Assembly: GCF_002849855.1 (NCBI RefSeq)
Contig: NZ_CP018617.1
Span: forward strand, 1,509,467 to 1,573,466
Direction: 5' to 3'
DNA from: Vibrio azureus
GTDB lineage: Bacteria; Pseudomonadota; Gammaproteobacteria; Enterobacterales; Vibrionaceae
DNA: 64,000 nucleotides
The notes beneath the pieces are model-generated. The model saw only the letters and a list, made by a program, of their open reading frames with translations, made no database searches and was not told the origin of the DNA. Shown in pieces: positions 1-12,956 of this stretch (its first letter is position 1; each line of letters starts with the position of its first letter). The translations under genes and the position numbers were made by a program.

Positions 1-332
1 TTCATGCAAAACATATCATTTTATTCGTGCGCATGAGTAGTTAACTATCTGTATAAAAAGAATTTATCAGAATTCTGGTAAATATACCATCTAATAGCAA
101 TTAGATTAACTTTCATCATAAGCATCACCCTAACAATGGGTACGGAAGAATTTTTAATAGACAAGCAATGAGCCGCTCTTTTGCAAACAAATAGAATCGA
201 ATTTCTTTTGGATACCAGAGGGCTTAAAAGGAATAGGGCGCTGCAATACAGGGATAGTAAACGCTATTTGGGAGTCGTAACAAATACATTTGTATCATCC
301 TTTGTACTTGTCGACTTTTGAGCTGTAAAAAC
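1..332. other. Unassigned DNA downstream of the rrn operon
   Basis: No convincing gene was found in this AT-rich stretch. It lies beyond the terminator of the minus-strand rRNA operon and may hold the end of a gene lying outside the window. I see no repeat or RNA here that I can name. Confidence 0.4.
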
Positions 333-364
333 GAATAAACCGCTGTAAAGACAGCGGTTTATTC
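333..364 (-). terminator. Terminator of the rRNA operon
   Basis: A long inverted repeat, with AAACCGCTGT pairing ACAGCGGTTT around a four-base loop, is extended by flanking A/T pairs. Read on the minus strand it is followed by TTCGTTTTT. It lies just past tRNA-Ser, where transcription of the operon should stop. The plus strand also carries T's after the stem, so it may work both ways. Confidence 0.8.
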
Positions 365-372
365 TTTAATAG

Positions 373-463
373 TGGCGGAGAGATAGGGATTTGAACCCTA
401 GAACCGCTATTAACGGTTGCCGGTTTTCAAGACCGGTGCTTTCGACCACTCAGCCATCTCTCC
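373..463 (-). tRNA. tRNA-Ser (UGA)
   Basis: Full cloverleaf on the minus strand with a long variable arm typical of serine tRNAs. The acceptor stem GGAGAGA/TCTCTCC is followed by G and an encoded CCA. The anticodon loop reads CTTGAAA, giving anticodon TGA. It lies about 90 bases downstream of 5S rRNA and is probably cotranscribed with the operon. Confidence 0.93.
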
Positions 464-551
464 ACAAATTGTTACTAAAACATAGTCTTATCTTTGATGC
501 TAAGTCTTAGCTTTACACCTAGATTTTAAAAATCTAAATGCATTAATCAAG

Positions 552-669
552 CCTGGCGATGTCCTACTCTCACATGGGGAAGCCCCACACTACCATCGGC
601 GCTAATTCGTTTCACTTCTGAGTTCGGGATGGAAATCAGGTGGGTCCAAATCGCTATGGTCGCCAAGCA
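552..669 (-). rRNA. 5S rRNA
   Basis: Minus-strand sequence starts TGCTTGGCGACCATAGCG and contains the conserved 5S core (GGACCCACCTGATTTCCAT and the GAACTCAGAAGTGAAACG region), about 118 nt. It follows 23S as expected. Ends are estimated to within a few bases. Confidence 0.93.
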
Positions 670-778
670 AATTCTGTTTTAAACCCTCTCATCAGGATTT
701 AAATAATCTGGAAAGCTGTTTACTTAATAAAAGTAGATTCTCTACACATTCAATTCGTTCTTGCTTTGAGTCCATCAA

Positions 779-796
779 AACCCTTTGGGTGTTGTA

Positions 797-804
<8 letters not shown>
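779..804 (-). other. 3' arm of the 23S processing stem
   Basis: GTTGTATGGTTAAG here is the exact complement of CTTAACCATACAAC at 3696-3709, and pairing continues into CTTTGGG against CCCAAAG. The two arms bracket 23S and would form the precursor stem cut by RNase III. Confidence 0.8.
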
Positions 805-3703
<2,899 letters not shown>

Positions 3704-3960
3704 TACAACCCCAAAGAGTTTCAGAAGAAATCTTGAGTTTGTTGTTTAAACAACCAAAGTTTGCTATCTCATTATTTGAATGAGCGAGATAGCGTTCGAT
3801 TTTGCCGGACTCAAATATGTTTTTCTTCATTCGTTAAGAACGAAGTAAAACCCAAGAACACTTGAATGTGTATTGGTACCTACATCTTTAAAAGACATAG
3901 GATTTGAGAACTTTTATTAGATAACAATCAATCAAATTGTTATCTGTCAGCTTTCCAAAT

Positions 3961-3972
3961 TGTTAAAGAGCG
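3961..3972 (-). promoter_or_regulatory. boxA antitermination element before 23S
   Basis: The minus strand reads CGCTCTTTAACA, the boxA consensus bound by NusB/S10. It sits in the 16S-23S spacer between tRNA-Val and 23S. The rest of 3704-4038 holds no gene. Confidence 0.8.
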
Positions 3973-4038
3973 AATTACTTAAGATAAAGTAACCATTTTT
4001 AAAAGCACTCGTCTTTTTCAAGAAAGTACGCTTAAAGA

Positions 4039-4114
4039 TGGTGGGCGATACCGGGCTCGAACCAGTGACCCCCTGCTTGTAAGGCAGGTGCTCTCCCAAC
4101 TGAGCTAATCGCCC
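4039..4114 (-). tRNA. tRNA-Val (UAC)
   Basis: A 76-nt cloverleaf with encoded CCA. Acceptor GGGCGAT pairs with ATCGCCC and the anticodon loop contains TAC. It is the last tRNA of the rrn spacer before 23S. Confidence 0.95.
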
Positions 4115-4184
4115 TCAATGCTTGTTCATGCCAAATAAGGCAATAAACAAAACTGAGTGTTCTTTTATATCTTAAGATTCAAGA

Positions 4185-4260
4185 TGGTGGAGCTATGCGG
4201 GATCGAACCGCAGACCTCCTGCGTGCAAGGCAGGCGCTCTCCCAGCTGAGCTATAGCCCC
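4185..4260 (-). tRNA. tRNA-Ala (UGC)
   Basis: A 76-nt cloverleaf with encoded CCA. Acceptor GGGGCTA pairs with TAGCTCC (one G-U) and the anticodon loop TTGCAC gives TGC. It lies in the rrn spacer. Confidence 0.95.
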
Positions 4261-4289
4261 ATCTTGAGAATCATTTCTAAAGGAAGAAA

Positions 4290-4365
4290 TGGTGGGTCGT
4301 GCAGGATTCGAACCTGCGACCAATTGATTAAAAGTCAACTGCTCTACCAACTGAGCTAACGACCC
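4290..4365 (-). tRNA. tRNA-Lys (UUU)
   Basis: A 76-nt cloverleaf with encoded CCA. Acceptor GGGTCGT pairs with ACGACCC and the anticodon loop CTTTTAA gives TTT. It lies in the rrn spacer. Confidence 0.95.
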
Positions 4366-4384
4366 ATTTTACTTCAAAAAGAAG

Positions 4385-4460
4385 TGGTATCCCGTAGGGG
4401 AGTCGAACCCCTGTTACCGCCGTGAAAGGGCGGTGTCCTAGGCCTCTAGACGAACGGGAC
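4385..4460 (-). tRNA. tRNA-Glu (UUC)
   Basis: A 76-nt cloverleaf beginning GTCCCGTTCGTCTAG, with encoded CCA and anticodon loop CTTTCAC giving TTC. It is the first tRNA after 16S. The acceptor ends in a G-U pair. Confidence 0.94.
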
Positions 4461-4511
4461 ACTAAGTTGAACATCTTGGGGGATGTTCTTTCTCTTTTAC
4501 TTTATAAACCG

Positions 4512-4532
4512 TATCAATCTGTGTGGGCACTC
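4512..4532 (-). other. 3' arm of the 16S processing stem
   Basis: A perfect 21-base complement of 6253-6273, the core being CAATCTGTGTGGGCACTC. The two arms flank 16S and should pair in the precursor as the RNase III processing stem. Confidence 0.85.
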
Positions 4533-4550
4533 ATCGTAATAATCATCGTA

Positions 4551-6117
<1,567 letters not shown>

Positions 6118-6252
6118 AAGATTTTGTTTGACTCAATGAATACTGAATAAATTGACTGTGCCAAGTCTTTCGACTTGATTGGTCACTCAGTTCATTGAAA
6201 TCGAATTTGAAGCCTCTCATTAAGAGAAGTTTCTAATTGGATTATCATCAAC

Positions 6253-6273
6253 GAGTGCCCACACAGATTGATA
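6253..6273 (-). other. 5' arm of the 16S processing stem
   Basis: Exact partner of 4512-4532, upstream of the mature 16S 5' end in the leader. Confidence 0.85.
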
Positions 6274-6282
6274 GGTCTATAT

Positions 6283-6294
6283 TGTTAAAGAGCT
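6283..6294 (-). promoter_or_regulatory. boxA in the rRNA leader
   Basis: The minus strand reads AGCTCTTTAACA, a near-consensus boxA, about 165 bases upstream of 16S and downstream of both promoters. Confidence 0.8.
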
Positions 6295-6329
6295 TGGCTT
6301 TTTGGACTTCTCCATAAAAGCGGAGGCGT

Positions 6330-6357
6330 ATGATAATTAATAATTTATTTTTGTCAA
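6330..6357 (-). promoter_or_regulatory. rRNA promoter P2
   Basis: On the minus strand TTGACA is followed after 16 bases by TATCAT and then a GC-rich discriminator ACGCCTCCGC. The discriminator repeats that of P1, as expected for stringently controlled rRNA promoters. Confidence 0.75.
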
Positions 6358-6433
6358 CCTTTATGACATTCAAAATTTTAACTCGCCTTGTTATCAAAGT
6401 TTTGCTTACACATCTCCTTGACAACGGAGGCGC

Positions 6434-6461
6434 ATTATAAGGAGCTTATTTATCTTGGCAA
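6434..6461 (-). promoter_or_regulatory. rRNA promoter P1
   Basis: On the minus strand TTGCCA, a 16-base spacer, a perfect TATAAT and GCGCCTCCG discriminator. It is preceded by an A/T-rich tract (6462-6495) that could act as an UP element. The region 6118-6642 otherwise holds only leader and promoter DNA. Confidence 0.85.
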
Positions 6462-6603
6462 CCTTTTTTTAAATAAAAATTCAAAAAAAAATTTCAGCTG
6501 TTCAAACAGCACCCAATCGTTCATTTATTGCGCCAAAAGGTTGCTTGTTGTGATGAAATGTTATGGCTAAGTAACGTCAAGATACTCTATTAAAAGAAAA
6601 GAC

Positions 6604-6628
6604 TTATACCCAAGTGACTTGGGTATAA
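6604..6628. repeat. Minimal TATACCCAAGTGAC palindrome
   Basis: TTATACCCAAGTGA is followed directly by its inverted half ending GGGTATAA. It is the shortest member of the intergenic palindrome family seen at about ten places in the window, and lies between the rrn promoters and the next gene. Confidence 0.75.
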
Positions 6629-6642
6629 AGGTGGGTGCTATA

Positions 6643-7167
6643 TCAATATGCATCTAACCACGATTCTTGAAACGAACTAACATCAATCTTTTTAGCCTGC
6701 TCATTTTCTCTTATCTCTATATCTGCAAGCTCTTTTTCTACATTACTCATAGTGAGTGTGTTGTTATCCAAGCTGTATACTTCCTTTAGCGTCACGTAAT
6801 AATATTTAAGGATGGTCATTGCTTTCCAGTCGTTATCATTTGCAGCAGCTTTCAGTTTGCGCAGCTTCCGGTAGATTTTATTTTGTATCTGTTTTAACTG
6901 CCAAATATATCTAACCTCACTAAAATATGGCCGCCTCTTAATTGAATTAACCAATGTCAGTGTGAGCGCTAACCCAAGTAAAACACCTAAAAAATTCCAG
7001 TAAAAGTTACCTGTTGATTGATCAGGTACTATGTGATGATTACCAAAAAAGTAAATTAATATCGCGCCGCAAACAATTGAACTCACTACCAATAAAAAGG
7101 CAAATCCAACGATGATGATATTGACCTTTTTCCTATAACTCGCCTTATTAATTGTTTTAATTTCCAT
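6643..7167 (-). CDS. DUF3087-like inner-membrane protein
   Basis: A 174-residue protein with two hydrophobic segments at about residues 15-40 and 57-75, the rest being charged and helical. The N-terminal layout (charged KASYRKKVN before the first membrane span, a second span before a long cytoplasmic helical tail) resembles the DUF3087 family of gammaproteobacteria. That match is from memory and not tested. An AGGTGA ribosome site lies 4-5 bases before ATG. It stands alone between the rrn promoters and trmY, transcribed in the same direction as the rRNA operon. Function is unknown. Confidence 0.6.
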   Translation of the reverse strand: MEIKTINKASYRKKVNIIIVGFAFLLVVSSIVCGAILIYFFGNHHIVPDQSTGNFYWNFLGVLLGLALTLTLVNSIKRRPYFSEVRYIWQLKQIQNKIYRKLRKLKAAANDNDWKAMTILKYYYVTLKEVYSLDNNTLTMSNVEKELADIEIRENEQAKKIDVSSFQESWLDAY

Positions 7168-7431
7168 TATTTCACCTGCTTTATTCCCAGTGACCAGTTT
7201 TTGGAGAGAGTGACTCTGGAAGTCGATTCAGTGGCGCACTCCCGACATAAGAAGTTGCTTTGAGTGAACGACTTCTTCTCCATTGTCACCTTTTGCTGTC
7301 TATCTCTAGTTTAGTGACCTTGGTGACTCTCACCATTTGAGCTTTGTTATTAACGTCACATTTGTTCACTTTTGTTTGTACTTAGGTATATACTTCCGCG
7401 CATTCACTCTTCCTATATAGAGGCTAAATTC

Positions 7432-8031
7432 ATGCGCTCTTTTGTTTTACGAGCTCGCGCAGCGCCAACCACCAGCAAAGCACTGTTAGAAGGTGTTGGT
7501 ACTGAAGCGCATACAGAGATTCTCGCTCATACTATGATGAACACTATGTTCGTTGCTCAATCGCACCGTGACGATGTCGTTGTTCACTTGGTTTTAGAAA
7601 GTACAAAAGATTTCTCACGTACCATTACTATTCGCTCCAATGACATCACCAATATCGGCGGCTTTCATGAGTCAACGTTAATTGCAGCAGTGGCACGTGC
7701 TTTGGACGCTTCGGTTGGCATGGGTAAAGAACAGCTTCGTGAAGTCGAGCCCGGCATTACGGTTCGTACGGTCAGCTTTGAACGCCTAGTGCAAGAACTT
7801 TCAGAAGACCACCAGCTCTATATGCTGGACAAAAAAGGCGAGTTTGTTCGTGATGCAGAAATCGGTGGAAACCCATGTTTCTTGTTAACCGACCATATTC
7901 CGATGCCGAAAAAGTCTTTCAATAGTTTAAAGCGCCTTGGCACAGAGAAGATCAGCTTAGGTCCTAAGATGCTTTTCGCTTCTCAGTGTGTGGTATTGAT
8001 CCACAATGAGTTGGACATCCGCGAATTTTAA
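7432..8031 (+). CDS. trmY: TrmY-like tRNA pseudouridine methyltransferase
   Basis: SPOUT-type methyltransferase related to TrmY, which in archaea adds an N1 methyl group to pseudouridine-54 of tRNA. The protein starts MRSFVLRARAAPTTS, and the knotted C-terminal half contains the cofactor-binding stretch FLLTDHIPMPKK and ends SQCVVLIHNELDIREF. The start at 7432 follows GAGG at the right spacing and gives 199 residues. A longer reading from 7372 lacks a ribosome site. Bacterial members may act on a different RNA position, so the substrate is inferred. A shared terminator separates it from the convergent TldE-like gene. Confidence 0.8.
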   Translation: MRSFVLRARAAPTTSKALLEGVGTEAHTEILAHTMMNTMFVAQSHRDDVVVHLVLESTKDFSRTITIRSNDITNIGGFHESTLIAAVARALDASVGMGKEQLREVEPGITVRTVSFERLVQELSEDHQLYMLDKKGEFVRDAEIGGNPCFLLTDHIPMPKKSFNSLKRLGTEKISLGPKMLFASQCVVLIHNELDIREF

Positions 8032-8056
8032 TCCTCGCGTAATCATTCGATAAAAG

Positions 8057-8082
8057 AAAGAGGACTCCGTTGAGCCCTCTTT
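8057..8082. terminator. Convergent terminator between trmY and the tldE-like gene
   Basis: AAAGAGG and CCTCTTT arms with an inner CTC/GAG pairing and CGTT loop, then TTTGTGTTTCT on the plus strand. The A-rich left flank provides T's on the minus strand, so it can serve both genes. Confidence 0.7.
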
Positions 8083-8105
8083 GTGTTTCTCTTGGAATGC
8101 TAGAC

Positions 8106-9449
8106 TTACTTGCCACCAATACTCAAACGAGCAAAGCGTACGTCTGGAGCAAAAAAGGTACGGCTGTCGCTAATAAGCTGAGTATCGCCGACCGCCTCAA
8201 CTTCTTGAAGCATCTTATAGAAGTTACCCGCAACCGTGATACCACGAACTGGTTGAATCCGTTGTCCATCACGACACAAGAACCCACTGGCACCAAACGA
8301 GAAGTCACCACTCACCGCATCTGCACCAGAGTGGACACCTTGAAGTTCGACGAGCTCTAAGTACTCACCCGCTTTTACTTCCGACGCAGTGCTGTTGCCT
8401 GTCGCAATTACTTTATGATTTGCCGATACATCTAGGCTCGATTTTGCACCGCGAGCAGCACTTGCCGTCGATAAAGCCCCTAAGTAACTTGCGGTCTGGC
8501 TGTTGTGTAGCAAGGTTTTCAACTCACCATTGGCAATGATGGCATTATCTTGAGTAGCGAAGCCTTCACTATCAAAGCCCGAAATTGCCATACCATTTGG
8601 CATGTAAGCCGCGTCAGTAAAAGTAATCAAATCACTCGCAATACGTTGACCAAGCTTGTCACCCAGTGGGGTAATACCTTTCATTGCGCTGACACCAGAA
8701 AATGCACTACCGAAAGCACCAAACAAACTTGCAAGTGCATTGATGTGGAAAATAGCAGGGTAGTTACCCGTCGCAACAGGTGCACCTTCAAGAAGATCAC
8801 GAGCAAGGTTGTAGCCACCTTCGATACAGTAAGCTGGGTTCAACTCATCAAAGCGACGACCAAGTGACATTTTCCCTGCCATCGACTGCTTGCCGTCTTT
8901 TTCAAACAAGGTATACGCGTAACAAGTAAACGAGCGTTCGAAGTGTTGACACAATGTGCCTTGAGTATTGGCAATAATTAGTTGCGTTTCACCATCGCTA
9001 TAGCCATTGTAAGGCGAACTAGAAGCATGAGGCAAAGCCACAACCCCTTGTTCAAGGGCGAGGGACAGTTCGATCTTTTCATCAACCGAAGTGGTGTCTT
9101 CTTGCGCAATCTCAGCTACGTCAGTCGTGATTTGGCTGTTCACGCAACTAATGGTCTGGTGTTCGTCTTGCTTGGAAAAACGAGCGCTTTGCAGTGCATT
9201 AGTCAGCATCAAATCTAAGCTCGGTTGCTCTAATGATTCAGAGTAGCTCGTTGCGACACGCGCATCTTTAACAACACGAACACCCAGAACTTGGCTTGAG
9301 CTTACTTTGTACTCATCCAACTGCCCTTGGTTCGCTTTCAGAGAAAAGCTGCTGTTGCGGTTTACAATCACGTCCGCTTCTGCGCCTTGGCGCTTTGCTT
9401 CTGATAGGACGTAATCAACCGCATTAAGAAGTTGTTGTTCTTGCCTCAT
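8106..9449 (-). CDS. TldE/PmbA-family protein
   Basis: A 447-residue member of the TldD/PmbA (U62) family. It lacks the HExxxH zinc motif, as expected for the non-catalytic TldE-type partner. Family features are the GLY-rich core with GDFSFGASGF near the C-terminus, followed by PVRGITVAGN. In the known system TldD and TldE form a heterodimer with the active site in TldD, degrading unfolded peptides or trimming modified peptides such as microcin B17. Its ATG overlaps the stop of the upstream tldD-like gene (TAATG), indicating translational coupling. The sequence differs clearly from E. coli PmbA, so it may be a second, specialised pair rather than the housekeeping one. Confidence 0.85.
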   Translation of the reverse strand: MRQEQQLLNAVDYVLSEAKRQGAEADVIVNRNSSFSLKANQGQLDEYKVSSSQVLGVRVVKDARVATSYSESLEQPSLDLMLTNALQSARFSKQDEHQTISCVNSQITTDVAEIAQEDTTSVDEKIELSLALEQGVVALPHASSSPYNGYSDGETQLIIANTQGTLCQHFERSFTCYAYTLFEKDGKQSMAGKMSLGRRFDELNPAYCIEGGYNLARDLLEGAPVATGNYPAIFHINALASLFGAFGSAFSGVSAMKGITPLGDKLGQRIASDLITFTDAAYMPNGMAISGFDSEGFATQDNAIIANGELKTLLHNSQTASYLGALSTASAARGAKSSLDVSANHKVIATGNSTASEVKAGEYLELVELQGVHSGADAVSGDFSFGASGFLCRDGQRIQPVRGITVAGNFYKMLQEVEAVGDTQLISDSRTFFAPDVRFARLSIGGK

Positions 9450-10834
9450 TAGTTACCGCCTCCTACCAGAATATTATCGACTTTCAATGTTGGCTGACCG
9501 ACTGTGGTTGGTACTGAACCACTCACTGAACCACACATGCCTGGAGCAAGCGCCATATCTTTACCAACCATGCTGATTTCTTTCAACACTTTTGGCCCCG
9601 TGCTGATAAGCGTTGCTGTTTTCAGAGGCTTGGTAATCTTGCCATTTTCGATAAGGTAAGCTTCACGAACGGCAAAGTTGAACTCGCCCGTTCCCGGTTG
9701 AACTGAGCCGCCACCCATCTTCTTCGCGTAGATACCTCGTTCGATGCCTGCCAACATGTCATCAAGTGAATGATCGCCTTCTTCGATAAAGGTGTTACGC
9801 ATACGCGAAGTCGGTGCGAACTTGTAATTTTGACGACGACCAGAACCTGTAGGCTCGTAACCTGTCTTCATACCACCCATTTTGTCAACCATAAAGCTGG
9901 TTAGCTTACCGTCTTTGATTAACTGAGTGCGCTGAGTCGGCATGCCCTCGTCATCAATATGAATTGAGCCCCATTCGTTGGTCATTGTGCCATCATCCAC
10001 TGCATTCACAGCTGTGTGAGCTATCATTGCGTCCATTTTGTCGTGGAATACGGATGCTTTTTTGGCAACTGAAGTGGTCTCTAACAAATGACCACACGCT
10101 TCATGGAAGATAACGCCCCCAAAGCCGTTACCAATCACCACTGGCATCTCGCCCGATGGGCACGCATCCGCGCCAAGTTTCACCAACGCTTGTTGCGCAA
10201 TAATTTGACCGAGCTCTTTCGCATCAAGTTGTTCACTGAACTCCCAACCAGCAAGAGCGCCAGGACCTTCCATACCAGAAGATTGCTCATTACCTTTTTG
10301 AGCGACGGTATTACCAGCAACTCGGATGTAATGACGAGTATCGTCAACGTGCAGACCTTCTGAGTTGAAGATGGATACTTGTTGTTCACGCTGAAGGACG
10401 CTGCCGATGAACTGGCTGATATGTTCACTCTCTGCACGTGCTGCATGGTCTACTTTCAATAAGAAAGCGATTTTAGAGTCGAGGTTAGCGTCTTTACCTA
10501 GAGGCATGCGACAGCCATGTTGAATTGGGTAGCGGTTCAGATTGAGAGAACCTGCTGAGGCGATTTGCTCACGCTTGTCTTTTGCTGCAAGCAGTGAGGT
10601 GACCCGTTTCAATTCTGTTTCATCTGTACTATTGGTGTAACCGTAAAGCACTTTATGTCCGAAAAAAAGACGAATCCCGATACCAAAATCGATACCTGAA
10701 TTCACTTTATCTACTTCACCAGAGGCTATCTGAACAGAATTAGTTTGGTGGTGTTCAACAAATAGCTCGGCGAAATCTGCCCCCAAAAAGAGAGCATGAT
10801 CGATCACTGTTTTCGCTGTTGCAGAATTAAGCAT
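9449..10834 (-). CDS. TldD-family zinc metallopeptidase
   Basis: Catalytic-type TldD family protein of 461 residues with the motif HEACGHLLE (HExxxH, zinc ligands). The conserved GMPTQRT, GSGRRQNYKF and GGGSVQPGTGEFNF blocks follow. I set the start at 10834 because AAGGAG stands five bases before that ATG; an upstream ATG at 10858 has no ribosome site. It is the first gene of a two-gene operon with the TldE-like partner. Upstream on the same strand are two duplicated small secreted proteins. The N-terminus is unlike E. coli TldD (481 residues), which suggests a paralogous branch. Its peptide substrate cannot be read from the sequence. Confidence 0.88.
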   Translation of the reverse strand: MLNSATAKTVIDHALFLGADFAELFVEHHQTNSVQIASGEVDKVNSGIDFGIGIRLFFGHKVLYGYTNSTDETELKRVTSLLAAKDKREQIASAGSLNLNRYPIQHGCRMPLGKDANLDSKIAFLLKVDHAARAESEHISQFIGSVLQREQQVSIFNSEGLHVDDTRHYIRVAGNTVAQKGNEQSSGMEGPGALAGWEFSEQLDAKELGQIIAQQALVKLGADACPSGEMPVVIGNGFGGVIFHEACGHLLETTSVAKKASVFHDKMDAMIAHTAVNAVDDGTMTNEWGSIHIDDEGMPTQRTQLIKDGKLTSFMVDKMGGMKTGYEPTGSGRRQNYKFAPTSRMRNTFIEEGDHSLDDMLAGIERGIYAKKMGGGSVQPGTGEFNFAVREAYLIENGKITKPLKTATLISTGPKVLKEISMVGKDMALAPGMCGSVSGSVPTTVGQPTLKVDNILVGGGN

Positions 10835-11185
10835 GAAATCTCCTTGCTCGTAATCCATTTTTCCCGCTCACCTTTTAACATACTCAAGCGATATAAAAAC
10901 GCACCTTCGCAACATGACGTGCTAGGCATACTGAAAGTGTTCGGGCATTTATCAGTTTTTACACTGCCTAACTTTACTTTATGCTAACGATTATTAATAT
11001 CAAAAAAGATTTGTTATGGAATATTTCTGACACACTTATGTCCGAGTAAATCAAAGGTGCTGGATATATGAAAGGAAAGAAGAGAGTACGAGCAAAGAAA
11101 TGTTATGGCAATGTGGGCCCATAAAAGCCCACATCTATTAATGGATATTCTAACCTAAAGATGCTGTATCCAAGTGACTTCAGTT
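10835..11185. other. Gap between the small secreted gene and the tldD-like operon
   Basis: No gene is seen. It holds a hairpin (ATGTGGGC/GCCCACAT, 11111-11134) that may end the upstream small gene, and a partial TATACCC-type repeat (11159-11184). The region 10860-11080 probably carries the tldD promoter, though no clear box stands out. Confidence 0.5.
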
Positions 11186-11422
11186 TTAGTCGCGACGTCT
11201 TTTTAGTTCAATCGCAGAATCTGAAGCGTCAGTGATGATTCGGAAACCACCCACTGCTGAATCGTTGCGATCTTTAAGAAAACGTTCGGCAGCAATACGC
11301 TCTACATTCATCACTGTAGGACTTGGCATATTCATATCAACCGTACCATTGTACGAACCATCTTCTGCATATACTGACGTTACAACACTAGCAAGGATAA
11401 GCGCTTTAAAAACATTTTTCAT
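11186..11422 (-). CDS. Small secreted protein, copy 1 of a tandem duplicate
   Basis: About 78 residues with a Sec signal peptide (MKNVFKALILASVVTSVYA, cleavage expected after AYA-type site before EDGSYNG). The mature part is only about 59 residues and polar, ending in KRRRD. I use the inner ATG because AGGAA lies too close to the upstream one. Family unknown to me. It is more than 95 percent identical to the neighbour at 11526-11762, and the whole 340-base unit including upstream DNA is duplicated, so the duplication is recent. The protein should end in the periplasm or outside the cell. Confidence 0.7.
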   Translation of the reverse strand: MKNVFKALILASVVTSVYAEDGSYNGTVDMNMPSPTVMNVERIAAERFLKDRNDSAVGGFRIITDASDSAIELKRRRD

Positions 11423-11525
11423 GATCATTTCCTATCTACTCAAAGGCAGTTTCTTATTATTCTATGGAGAGGTGCAGTATTTGCAGCACCCCCTCATTTA
11501 TTCAATCTATTCAAAAGTGTGATAA

Positions 11526-11762
11526 TTAGTCACGACGTCTTTTTAGTTCAATTGCAGAATCTGAAGCATCAGTGATGATTCGGAAACCACCTACTGCTGA
11601 ATCGTTACGATCTTTAAGAAGACGCTCGGCAGCAATACGCTCTACGTTCATCGTTGTAGGGCTCGGCATATTCATATCAACCGTACCATTGTACGAACCA
11701 TCTTCTGCATATACTGACGTTACAACACTAGCAAGGATAAGAGTTTTAAAAACATTTTTCAT
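11526..11762 (-). CDS. Small secreted protein, copy 2 of a tandem duplicate
   Basis: Paralogue of the neighbouring gene, differing at only a few residues (KTLILA for KALILA, SPTT for SPTV, RLLKD for RFLKD). It has the same signal peptide and the same KRRRD end. The ribosome site AGGAAATGATA precedes the chosen ATG. It is divergent from thiD. The C-terminal RIITDASDSAIELKRRRD is identical in both copies, pointing to recent duplication or gene conversion. Function unknown. Confidence 0.7.
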   Translation of the reverse strand: MKNVFKTLILASVVTSVYAEDGSYNGTVDMNMPSPTTMNVERIAAERLLKDRNDSAVGGFRIITDASDSAIELKRRRD

Positions 11763-12014
11763 TATCATTTCCTATCTACCTATAGGTAGTTTTAATTCTT
11801 TTTAAAAAAGGGCTTATTTAATTTTGGGTTTGCCCTTGAACGAGACGAACTATAAGTGACACCAAAACATAATGCAAGCAATATTTTACCTATCAGTAGG
11901 TAGCCAATAGTAAAATGAACGCAATATATTGATTTAAATAAAAAAGAAAAGTGGCACTTTTTTGCATAAGAAAGAGCTGTTATGCTCTTAAAACAGTATG
12001 AGGAGACAGCAAGA

Positions 12015-12857
12015 ATGTCTAAAGTAGCTTCTAAAGCCCACCCAAGCCTACGCCGTAAAATTCCCATTGTTTTGACTATTGCTGGTTCTGATTGCAGTGG
12101 CAAAGCTGGGATACAAGCAGATATAAAAGCCATCTCAGCTACCGGTGGTTATGCATGCTCAGTGATCACTGCAATCACTTCTCAAAATACTCAAGGAATG
12201 ACGGGAGCCTTTCCGGTTCCAGTTGATCATGTGCAAAGCCAATTAGACGCAGTTTTTACCGACCTTGATGTCGCAGCAGTAAAAATCGGTATGCTTGTAC
12301 AAGAAGATGTCATTACTGCCGTTGCAGAAAAGCTAAAGCAATACCGTCCACGAAACATCGTTCTAGATCCTGTCATGGTCTCAACTCGCGGCGATTTGCT
12401 TCTGCAACCAAGTGCGCTCAAAGCCTTGAAAGAAACCCTGTTTCCCCTAGTCGATTTAATAACCCCTAATCTACCTGAATGTGCCGCGTTGACGGATCAA
12501 ACGCTACCTCAAACTGAACAAGAAATGTATGAAATGATCTCTGCTATACGTAAACTAGGCGCAAAGTCGGCCCTACTAAAAGGTGGCCATTTGATGGACT
12601 GCACATCCAGTAATGATTTACTCATCACTTCACAGAACACTGAGATGTTTCGCTCAGAGCGCATCAATACACTAAACACCCGCGGGACAGGCTGCACGCT
12701 TTCTTCTGCCATTGCTTGTTATCTCGCTCAAGGCGCTACACTAAGCCAAGCTGTCTCCTCAGGAAAAAACTACATCACACAAGCCATCCAGCATGCTGAC
12801 AAACTAGACGTAGGACGAAACGCAGGGCCTGTTCACCACTTCTTCAAGCGACTTTAA
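12015..12857 (+). CDS. thiD: Hydroxymethylpyrimidine / HMP-phosphate kinase
   Basis: ThiD phosphorylates HMP and HMP-phosphate to HMP-diphosphate in thiamine synthesis. The ribokinase-like fold is shown by VLTIAGSDCSGKAGIQADIK at the N-terminus, VLDPVMVST in the centre, TPNLPE, and the anion hole RGTGCTLSSAIA at the C-terminus. The start at 12015 follows GAGGAG; reading from 11982 is possible but less well placed. At about 280 residues it is slightly longer than E. coli ThiD (266). A Cys and Lys replace the usual Pro and Gly in the GTDPSGGAG motif. No thi-box riboswitch is recognised upstream, and no other thiamine gene is adjacent. Confidence 0.92.
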   Translation: MSKVASKAHPSLRRKIPIVLTIAGSDCSGKAGIQADIKAISATGGYACSVITAITSQNTQGMTGAFPVPVDHVQSQLDAVFTDLDVAAVKIGMLVQEDVITAVAEKLKQYRPRNIVLDPVMVSTRGDLLLQPSALKALKETLFPLVDLITPNLPECAALTDQTLPQTEQEMYEMISAIRKLGAKSALLKGGHLMDCTSSNDLLITSQNTEMFRSERINTLNTRGTGCTLSSAIACYLAQGATLSQAVSSGKNYITQAIQHADKLDVGRNAGPVHHFFKRL

Positions 12858-12956
12858 TCGCTGATTTTTGCCTGTAATTCATTTGGGCATACCCTAACAA
12901 ATACGGTAATATAGCCAAGTAATTCCAAGAACCTCAATTCCAAGCACCTGACTTTC

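Noticed and set aside
373..463. Integrated element at the tRNA-Ser gene
   Set aside because: No integrase gene or duplicated tRNA end is visible in the available flank.
8106..11762. RiPP biosynthesis cluster
   Set aside because: No radical-SAM, YcaO or other modifying enzyme gene is present and the small proteins carry Sec signal peptides.
11792..12133. Minus-strand frame overlapping the thiD start
   Set aside because: It has no ribosome site and runs through thiD's conserved coding region.
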